Shown here: positions 1 to 5,716 of the stretch, piece after piece
Numbering within the stretch: the stretch's first letter is position 1
How the letters are laid out: each line of letters opens with the position of its first letter
Source: Promethearchaeia archaeon
Lineage (GTDB): Archaea; Asgardarchaeota; Lokiarchaeia; Sigyniarchaeales; SOKP01
NCBI GenBank assembly: GCA_029856375.1
Contig: JAHQWX010000144.1
Coordinates: 1 to 5,716, forward strand
Direction: 5' to 3'
Length of the DNA: 5,716 nt
Made by a program: the position numbers and the translations under genes
Notes under the pieces: model-generated
The model's database searches: none
What the model was told of the DNA's origin: nothing
Seen by the model: the letters and a program-made list of their open reading frames with translations, nothing else

Positions 1-1894
1 GGTCCCAATTATCTTTATTCCAAATGCTTTCTGTGTTATTAAACATTACTGAGTAAGCACCTAAACCCATAGAATCAAGGAAATCAACTAATTGTTTACT
101 GTAAGGCATTAAATTATTCGGGTTTACTATATCTGGGTAATATGTATCAGCTATTCCAATGCCATAAGAATCGAATTGAAATATTCTTAGATCTTCGTCT
201 AAATTTAAGAAAGTTATTAAGTCCGTTCCAAATTGCACTTCAATTAGCGATTCAAGCAAGTCTCTTCCATCAGGCGTGAGAATTGTGTCTAAGAGGTCGT
301 CCATATCGATTGGTAATTGAGTGGGTATTCCCCATGCTGTTACATTACCTACATTTGTTGCATTTATATTCATTGTAAACGAACGATCCACGCCGTAGGA
401 AGCGTTATCTAGCGTTTTTACAATTCTCAAGTTAGCTTCAGAATTAGTGTTGATATAGTTTACTACAATCGATTCAACCGGGTTTAATAATCCAGTAAGA
501 ATCATCGGCAATCCAGGAAATCCAATCATTTCTAAATAATTAACAATGTCAGTTTCGTTTATTGGGTTATACGGTAGGGTATATAATCGGTTTACTCCCA
601 AATTTCGCACCCATTTTGTCTTAAATTCGTAATTTTTCAGGGTATATATATCAAAATCTATGCCCGCAATCCATAAGAGTAGGGCGAGGTCCTCGATAAT
701 ATCGTCGGAAAATTGATATGTCTCGGGTGTTACATCAAGTACATCGGTAGACAGTATATTAACATCGATTTCGCAAAGAAAAGAACCCACTAATGCGATG
801 AGAATTTTTTCACTAGGAGCAAGCGTTTTGCCGTTATACCCCATAGATTTAAAGAGATCAAATTGATATTCGTTGTAATTATTAACTGTGATACCCTCCG
901 GGCGCCCCTCGTACTGGAGCAACATCGTAACAAATCTATTGTTCTCTTGAAGCATAGTCGTACCCATGGTACCTAGTATATCGAAAAGATCTCCAGCAGT
1001 CTCGTTGATATTTTCGATTCCAAGCATATCCAAAATATCCTCATATTCTTCTAAAAGTTCGTCGATATCCATTCCACCAAATAAATCCGTCATATTTAGG
1101 GCTTCTAAGAACGATAAATCAAATTGAGAAACATCGAAATCAAATTGAGCAGAACTATAATTTACACCTTCCGTAAGAAAATCAAGCGAATCAATAAGAA
1201 GAATCGTGCTACTTAAATGATTTTCAGCCAAATATTGGTCGCTTGAGAGATATTCCACATCTAATGCACCCCAATACCCATCCATTGGAAGATTAGAATA
1301 AATTCGATTTAAATATACTTCCCAATCGGGATAATATCCAATAAACGGGTAAAGGTTATCTTCGGATGAATTTAGTAGAAATAATTCGATTTCAAACGCA
1401 TTTTTTAGCACATCAAAGGCTCTTTTAGCTCTTTTTTCTGCGTCATCTGGTTCAATTTCTTCATCGTATAATAAAATTCCAAAAAAAGAATTGTAAGTGA
1501 GGGAGAATTGAGAACCAAAAATGCTTTCGCTTAAAATCGATGGGAACATTTCTGATACTTTACCGTTTGATGCCGTGATCAACATATTACAGCGATGAAA
1601 TCCCGGATCGTTGAAATCCAAATTTTTAAAAATGTTAGTATCGTTTGTAAAGAGGGATTGTCTTATTATACTCTTTGATCCAGCTACATAAGCGCTAATT
1701 TGTTCTGAATATAATTCTGTACCTGCGACATCAGAAGTTTTTATTCTGTTTAAAGTGTTTTCAGCTAATCCTGATTCATGAGACCCGCTCGCGAGGAAAA
1801 TCTTATGAAATGAAAAAATTGAGTTAAGCAATGTAAATGTTAAGATGAATCCCAGAATTCCAATGGTGAATTTGCGCATCAATCTCCTTTTCAT
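1..1894 (-). CDS. Large secreted or surface-anchored protein of unknown family, partial (C-terminus beyond left edge)
   Basis: I do not recognise the family. I translated the minus strand by hand from 1894 to base 2 and found 631 codons without a stop, still open at the edge. Residues 1-8 are basic (MKRRLMRK) and residues 9-29 are hydrophobic, which fits a Sec signal peptide or anchor with possible cleavage near Leu34-Ala35-Ser36. No lipobox cysteine follows. The rest is hydrophilic and acidic, with ten N-X-S/T sequons (N84, 175, 245, 267, 297, 446, 497, 511, 517, 619) and only two cysteines (102, 374), so an extracellular location is likely. Residues 500-531 contain NATNVGNVTAWGIPTQLP, which resembles the Asn-Val-Gly-Asn/Thr-Ala strand motif of CARDB/DUF11-type beta-sandwich domains. 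Residues 250-311 and 524-553 are acidic and leucine-rich. It starts 2 nt after the permease stop, so it is probably co-translated with it and acts as partner or substrate. A C-terminal membrane anchor may lie outside the window. An alternative start is at 1879. Confidence 0.85.
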   Translation of the reverse strand, partial: MKRRLMRKFTIGILGFILTFTLLNSIFSFHKIFLASGSHESGLAENTLNRIKTSDVAGTELYSEQISAYVAGSKSIIRQSLFTNDTNIFKNLDFNDPGFHRCNMLITASNGKVSEMFPSILSESIFGSQFSLTYNSFFGILLYDEEIEPDDAEKRAKRAFDVLKNAFEIELFLLNSSEDNLYPFIGYYPDWEVYLNRIYSNLPMDGYWGALDVEYLSSDQYLAENHLSSTILLIDSLDFLTEGVNYSSAQFDFDVSQFDLSFLEALNMTDLFGGMDIDELLEEYEDILDMLGIENINETAGDLFDILGTMGTTMLQENNRFVTMLLQYEGRPEGITVNNYNEYQFDLFKSMGYNGKTLAPSEKILIALVGSFLCEIDVNILSTDVLDVTPETYQFSDDIIEDLALLLWIAGIDFDIYTLKNYEFKTKWVRNLGVNRLYTLPYNPINETDIVNYLEMIGFPGLPMILTGLLNPVESIVVNYINTNSEANLRIVKTLDNASYGVDRSFTMNINATNVGNVTAWGIPTQLPIDMDDLLDTILTPDGRDLLESLIEVQFGTDLITFLNLDEDLRIFQFDSYGIGIADTYYPDIVNPNNLMPYSKQLVDFLDSMGLGAYSVMFNNTESIWNKDNWD

Positions 1895-1905
1895 CTTTAC
1901 ACTCC
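1884..1905 (-). promoter_or_regulatory. Two nested Shine-Dalgarno/start pairs for the secreted-protein gene
   Basis: Two in-frame ATG codons each have their own GGAG. The upstream pair is GGAG at 1905-1902, inside the last permease codons, 7 nt before the ATG at 1894. The downstream pair is AAAGGAG at 1890-1884, only 4 nt before the ATG at 1879. I chose 1894 because its spacing is closer to the usual optimum and the gap to the permease stop (TAA, 1899-1897) is then only 2 nt. The downstream start would remove just five residues and leave an equally good signal peptide. Either arrangement implies translational coupling to the permease. Confidence 0.55.
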
Positions 1906-4899
1906 AGTTTCCCTATATATTTCTATTATATTACCCGTCCGAACCTTCTTTAATATGAAATGCATTCCAACGAGAGTGACAAGCGTTGAGATACCGTAGA
2001 TTAAGAGCAACGAATCCCATGGAAACCTTCCTTGAAATGGCATTTCGGTAAAAGTATTCATATTAGACGATAATAACCAAGCCGTTAACCATCCTACTAA
2101 TACACCTACCATACCCGAAGATATCATAATTATTAGCGCTTCAATAATAAATAGTCTATTGACTCCGTATCCTTTCAAACCAAGGGTTCGTATTATGGCA
2201 ATTTCTTTTTTTCTCTCTAAGATTGTTGAGTAAGCTGAAGATAACAAACCAAACAAACAAATAACTATTACTGCCATCAAAATTGCTTGAAAGAGAATAT
2301 TGATGTAATAGAAAGCTTCTTCTTCAGCTTCAACAAAAGATTCGATATTAGAGACTGTTAATTCGTAATCTTCCGAGAATTGATCCTCGATTTCTGATTC
2401 TATCAAGAAAATCTGGTCAAGCTTATCTTCTGCGAGTTTTACATAAATTTTATCGACCCACGCGGGTTCAGGAATATCCATGTATTCAATATAATTCTCT
2501 TGCGAGATCATTACACCTCCACCTTCCGCATACATTATCGATGCTTTAAAATCGGCAAATCCTGGCATAGCGTTTGAAATTCCAACAATAAAGAAAGGTA
2601 CATATTCGATTTCAGTCCCTCTCGTAAAAGTTATACGAATTTCTTCGCCAAATCTTAAATTTAATGATTCTGCAATTGCTTCGGAAATTATACAGTTATT
2701 CTGATCCGTTTCAAATAACCTATCAAAACTGTTATCATTACCGTGAGTCCATTGGACATCGTTAATATAAATTGTAGATTTATAATTCTCATCAATTCCG
2801 TACAAGGTAATGTCATGACCAGAAAATCCTACATAATCTGAAAGAGTGGCTTCAAATTTCTTTCCTTGTTCGGCGTAAATTTCAGATAACTGACTAGGAT
2901 TCGCTATTACCGAAGAGGTTCTCTCGATACCTTCGATCGTCATTAATTTCTTTTCAAATTCAACCGTAAGCGTACTTAAAGGATCAACGGTTGTATCATC
3001 TTCATCTTGCGCAAGTTTAGGTACTGTCTGCGAGAAACTCGTATCAGAAAAGAGGGCAAAACCACCGCCACCCCCTCCCATTCCCCCGAATAAGCCACCA
3101 CCAGAACCCGTATCGAAAGCAGTAGATCTTACCACCAGATTCGAACCTAAATTATATCGCACTAAATCTGCAATTTGAAATTGTAATGTTTGTACGATTG
3201 TCGATACGAATATTACGAAGGAAAATGAAAATGAAAACATTACAACCGTATTGCTATTCCTGCGTTGGAACCTGTTCACAAAAATTTTAACTATGTGATG
3301 AATTTTCCGAGAAAATGGTCTAAATATGTTTATTACGATGTTGAGAATGACGGGCATCAAACCTAATCCTGCGAGCGTTAATCCTATCAAAAATATTAAT
3401 AAAATTGCTATTAAAGTACTTGCTAATAAAGATAAATTCATAGACATAAACAATTGGGGAATTACTAAATAAATGAAGCCTCCATTAGCAGCTAAGATTA
3501 TCCCGACGATAATTAATTTATAGTTTACCGAAGATTTTTTCCTTAAATGGTACAAGACATCTTCGCGCCTATAAGGATTTATCGATTCAACTATTTGCAG
3601 TCTCATAACCTTAATGGCAGGGGATAAACTGACAATTAAGCTAACTGAAATTCCTATTACATATGCAAAAATAATAGACCATAAAGAGTAGGAGAATTGG
3701 ATACCATTAGTCAAAAGGCTATATATTACATCGTAATATATATTGTTTACTGCAAAAATTATAGCTTGAGTTCCACCTATTGCTGTTGCAACACCCATGG
3801 TTGTTCCAATTAAACATAGTAGTAAGCCTTGAGTGAGAACTATTACGAGATTAAAGGTTTTGTGACCACCCAGAGTTCTAAAAACGCCAAATTCTCTTAT
3901 TCTTTCCTCAACTGAAGTTGATAATATTCCGTTTATTAAAATTCCAGCAATTAACATCGCAATTATTGAGATAAATACGAAAATAATAGAAAGCGCAACA
4001 GAGAAAAACTCAGCGTAGCCTAAATATACGAGTTTAGGGAGACCTATTTTGTAACCAAATCCTACGGTATATTGGACTTGTTCTCCAATTGATTTCAAAT
4101 TTATTGAAGTCTGCTCAACAGTTCTTACATCATATATCACACCTCCCTCCACAAATGTGCATATGAGCAGACTGCAATAGCCTTCTTTGATATAATCGTA
4201 TTCGCTGCATATTTCGTAAACTGTTTCAAGACTCACAACAATGGAGCTATAAGTATATTGCGAAGGAAATTTCAGCTGATAATCGAATGGACCATTAAAA
4301 ATAAGCGTAACATTCTTTTCAACATTATCTGTCCCATTATGGGTCTGCACTGTCATAAGTATTGAATCCCCGGGAGATAATTGCAAGTTATTTGTTAAAG
4401 TTTCAGTCGCCATGAAGTGATATAGTTCTAATCCGTCGTATTGAATCGGTGTTGAATCATTCATAAAAGTACCGAATTTTGCTTGATTTTCCAAAGTGAA
4501 ATTAATTCCGACCATTCTCAACCATCGTCTGTAGTTTGTTGATTCCGTTGTTGAAAAGTTATAAGTCGCGTTTGCCCAACAATTTAATTCAAACCTAGGA
4601 ATACAGCACTCGATTGTTGAAACATTTTGCTTAATCTGTTCGCTCATCTCAACAAAAGGAAAATAACTAGTTCTATTTTCAGGTTCGCCATCGTAATGCC
4701 AGACTCCTACAGTTAAATCTTGATCGCCTGCGTCAGTTGTGAGATAATCTATAAAAGAGACAGAAATACTGTCAGATAAAAATAAGACGATCGTTAGGAG
4801 AGCAATAGAAATTGAAACGCCCATTACACCTAAAATCGATCTAACCCTTTGGCGCTTTAGATCTTTAAATGCGTACGATAGAACGGTTTTTATATTCAT
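1897..4899 (-). CDS. ABC transporter permease with two FtsX/MacB-type cores (1000 aa)
   Basis: This is the membrane subunit that would pair with the upstream ATPase. The hydrophobic segments fit ten helices: about 20-42, 297-324, 349-375, 404-427, 461-481, 489-526, 551-571, 865-888, 913-943 and 963-984. With a cytoplasmic N-terminus this places two large ectodomains outside (49-296 and 572-864) and two coupling motifs inside, EERIREFGVFRTLGG at 331-345 and LERKKEIAIIRTLGL at 894-908. Those two motifs are clearly related and show the internal duplication. The MacB-like opening (residues 9-28, with LKRQRVRSILGVMGV) supports the start, and an in-frame TAG at 4905-4903 leaves no longer ATG start. 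Ectodomain 1 has eight sequons and six cysteines (98, 99, 107, 231, 242, 247). Ectodomain 2 has no sequon, one cysteine (736) and a glycine-rich loop (598-613). Family members (MacB, LolC/E, FtsX, BceB) work by mechanotransmission, for example lipoprotein or peptide extraction or activation of cell-wall enzymes; the substrate here cannot be told. At 1000 residues it is far longer than single-core LolC/E or MacB. Confidence 0.93.
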   Translation of the reverse strand: MNIKTVLSYAFKDLKRQRVRSILGVMGVSISIALLTIVLFLSDSISVSFIDYLTTDAGDQDLTVGVWHYDGEPENRTSYFPFVEMSEQIKQNVSTIECCIPRFELNCWANATYNFSTTESTNYRRWLRMVGINFTLENQAKFGTFMNDSTPIQYDGLELYHFMATETLTNNLQLSPGDSILMTVQTHNGTDNVEKNVTLIFNGPFDYQLKFPSQYTYSSIVVSLETVYEICSEYDYIKEGYCSLLICTFVEGGVIYDVRTVEQTSINLKSIGEQVQYTVGFGYKIGLPKLVYLGYAEFFSVALSIIFVFISIIAMLIAGILINGILSTSVEERIREFGVFRTLGGHKTFNLVIVLTQGLLLCLIGTTMGVATAIGGTQAIIFAVNNIYYDVIYSLLTNGIQFSYSLWSIIFAYVIGISVSLIVSLSPAIKVMRLQIVESINPYRREDVLYHLRKKSSVNYKLIIVGIILAANGGFIYLVIPQLFMSMNLSLLASTLIAILLIFLIGLTLAGLGLMPVILNIVINIFRPFSRKIHHIVKIFVNRFQRRNSNTVVMFSFSFSFVIFVSTIVQTLQFQIADLVRYNLGSNLVVRSTAFDTGSGGGLFGGMGGGGGGFALFSDTSFSQTVPKLAQDEDDTTVDPLSTLTVEFEKKLMTIEGIERTSSVIANPSQLSEIYAEQGKKFEATLSDYVGFSGHDITLYGIDENYKSTIYINDVQWTHGNDNSFDRLFETDQNNCIISEAIAESLNLRFGEEIRITFTRGTEIEYVPFFIVGISNAMPGFADFKASIMYAEGGGVMISQENYIEYMDIPEPAWVDKIYVKLAEDKLDQIFLIESEIEDQFSEDYELTVSNIESFVEAEEEAFYYINILFQAILMAVIVICLFGLLSSAYSTILERKKEIAIIRTLGLKGYGVNRLFIIEALIIMISSGMVGVLVGWLTAWLLSSNMNTFTEMPFQGRFPWDSLLLIYGISTLVTLVGMHFILKKVRTGNIIEIYRETGV

Positions 4900-4991
4900 A
4901 TTCTATTTCTTTTTTCTCTTTATTCTTACTTCTTTTTCCGCTATAATGGTAATTATATTTACAAATTTCTTGGAGTACTTGAAGACAAGAA
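4900..4991 (-). promoter_or_regulatory. ATPase-permease spacer: polypurine leader with a possible internal archaeal promoter
   Basis: The 92-nt gap is unusual beside the 2-nt gap downstream. Read on the minus strand, the 40 nt before the permease ATG are almost all purine with scattered T, and I see no GGAGG-like ribosome site at normal spacing. An AAATATAATT stretch at 4960-4951 could be a TATA box; about 25 nt downstream would put a start near 4927 and leave a leader of roughly 28 nt. The sequence shows only these weak motifs, so an internal promoter is an inference, and simple read-through from the ATPase gene is equally possible. I found no strong terminator here. Confidence 0.25.
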
Positions 4992-5716
4992 TTACGCAAG
5001 GATCAGAGTCTGACCCTCAATTTTTCCCGGGATTTTTTCGTCTTTAATCATACCTACTACGATATCATCAAAATGTATTGGAATATTGTCCAATATTGGT
5101 TTTGGAATAGCATTTCGAATATTCAAAAGCTTAAATTCTGTTTGTCCTTGATTTGAAAAGAGGTATTGAAATATTTTCGTTTCACACTTTGACTTGTTTG
5201 CTTCGGCTTCGCTCATGCGAATTTGTTTCATCGTTTCTGTTTCTTTTAAACCTTCGATTTTACCTTGAGATACGACCTTTCCATCCAACATGTGGAGAGT
5301 TCTTTGACCAAATTCGGCTACCTTGGCGTCGTGTGTAACGGCAATAAAGGTTGCACCTTTTTTATTCAAATCGCGCAATAAATTCATGACCATGTGACCT
5401 GTTTTGCTATCCAAATCCCCTGTTGGCTCGTCCAATACGCATATAGCAGGATCGTTAGCAAACGCTCTCGCGATCGCCACGCGCTGCTGTTCACCGCCTG
5501 ATAGCTCTGATGGCGTGTGATGCGCTCGCTCTTCTAAACCAACCATTGAGAGTAAATCCATAGCTCGTTTTCTCTTACCTCTTCGACTTAATTTACCAGC
5601 AAAATGCAAAGGCACCATTACATTTTCTAATGCAGTCATTTGTGGAAGTAGATTGTAAAACTGAAATACATATCCGATTTTATCTCTTCGAATATCTGCT
5701 AGTTCGTTGTCTGACA
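4992..5716 (-). CDS. LolD/MacB-type ABC transporter ATP-binding protein, partial (N-terminus beyond right edge), with C-terminal extension
   Basis: This ATPase subunit would hydrolyse ATP to drive the neighbouring permease. The reading frame is open to the right edge, so the Met codon at 5639 is internal, not the start; Walker A lies outside the window. What is present runs in canonical order: the Q-loop GYVFQFYNLLPQ (5675-5640) followed by MTALENVMVPL, typical of LolD/MacB enzymes; the signature LSGGEQ (5504-5487); Walker B ICVLDE with the catalytic glutamate (5444-5427); TGDLD as the D-loop; and the H-loop histidine in VTHD (5333-5331). All key residues seen are intact, so it looks active. 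The usual ATPase fold ends near LDGKVV at about 5271. About 90 further residues (5270-4995) follow, far more than the few residues normal for LolD. They comprise a charged, probably helical stretch and then a compact segment ending IVVGMIKDEKIPGKIEG, which resembles the recognition helix and wing of a winged-helix domain (inference). The stop is TAA at 4994-4992. Gene family is certain; specific subfamily and substrate are not. Confidence 0.93.
   Translation of the reverse strand, partial: SDNELADIRRDKIGYVFQFYNLLPQMTALENVMVPLHFAGKLSRRGKRKRAMDLLSMVGLEERAHHTPSELSGGEQQRVAIARAFANDPAICVLDEPTGDLDSKTGHMVMNLLRDLNKKGATFIAVTHDAKVAEFGQRTLHMLDGKVVSQGKIEGLKETETMKQIRMSEAEANKSKCETKIFQYLFSNQGQTEFKLLNIRNAIPKPILDNIPIHFDDIVVGMIKDEKIPGKIEGQTLILA

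Noticed and set aside
1..1879. Frameshifted or broken gene, considered because the region is long with no recognised family
   Set aside because: Hand translation gives one uninterrupted frame with signal peptide and consistent composition to the window edge, so the gene is intact but cut by the window.
4967..4991. Inverted repeat CAAGAA/TTCTTG just after the ATPase stop, as a terminator
   Set aside because: The stem is only 6 bp and AT-rich with a 13-nt loop and no T-run after it on the minus strand. It is within chance expectation.
5003..5013. Perfect palindrome TCAGAGTCTGA
   Set aside because: It sits inside the last coding codons of the ATPase gene, is short and occurs once that I can see, so an operator role is unsupported.
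5153..5338. Plus-strand open frame of 61 codons
   Set aside because: It lies wholly inside the ATPase gene on the opposite strand, opposite the H-loop and tail, and shows no recognisable domain or clear ribosome site.
4992..5639. A complete 215-residue ATPase starting at the Met codon at 5639
   Set aside because: The frame continues upstream to the window edge and encodes the Q-loop GYVFQFYNLLPQ, so that Met is internal and the gene is truncated by the window.

Overview
This AT-rich window carries three genes, all on the minus strand, and together they look like one ABC export or envelope-remodelling system of the MacB/LolCDE/FtsX superfamily. In transcription order (right to left) they are: the 3' part of an ABC ATPase (4992 to the right edge), a complete 1000-residue permease with two FtsX-type cores (1897-4899), and a large secreted protein of unknown family that runs off the left edge (1-1894). 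The last two are only 2 nt apart; the ATPase and permease are separated by 92 nt. I see no RNA gene, CRISPR array, insertion sequence or credible plus-strand gene.

The organism is most likely an archaeon, and I suspect an Asgard (Lokiarchaeia-like) lineage. The reasons are indirect. The extracellular parts are rich in N-X-S/T sequons, there is no lipobox or outer-membrane partner, the initiation sites mix Shine-Dalgarno and apparently SD-less leaders, arginine is often AGA, and large FtsX permeases paired with big secreted proteins are a style I associate with those genomes. A low-GC bacterium is not excluded; the sequence has no taxonomic marker.

How the parts should work together: the ATPase has the Q-loop, signature, Walker B and H-loop typical of LolD/MacB-type enzymes, which do not move substrate through a channel but transmit force to extracytoplasmic domains (mechanotransmission). 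The permease has ten predicted membrane segments, two cytoplasmic coupling motifs and two large ectodomains. The translationally adjacent secreted protein is the natural candidate for the partner or substrate of those ectodomains.

The points most worth a second look are a roughly 90-residue extension on the ATPase whose end resembles a winged-helix domain, a strong asymmetry between the two permease ectodomains (8 sequons and 6 cysteines versus none and 1, plus a glycine-rich loop), and the unidentified secreted protein, which has a CARDB/DUF11-like sandwich motif and acidic leucine-rich segments.
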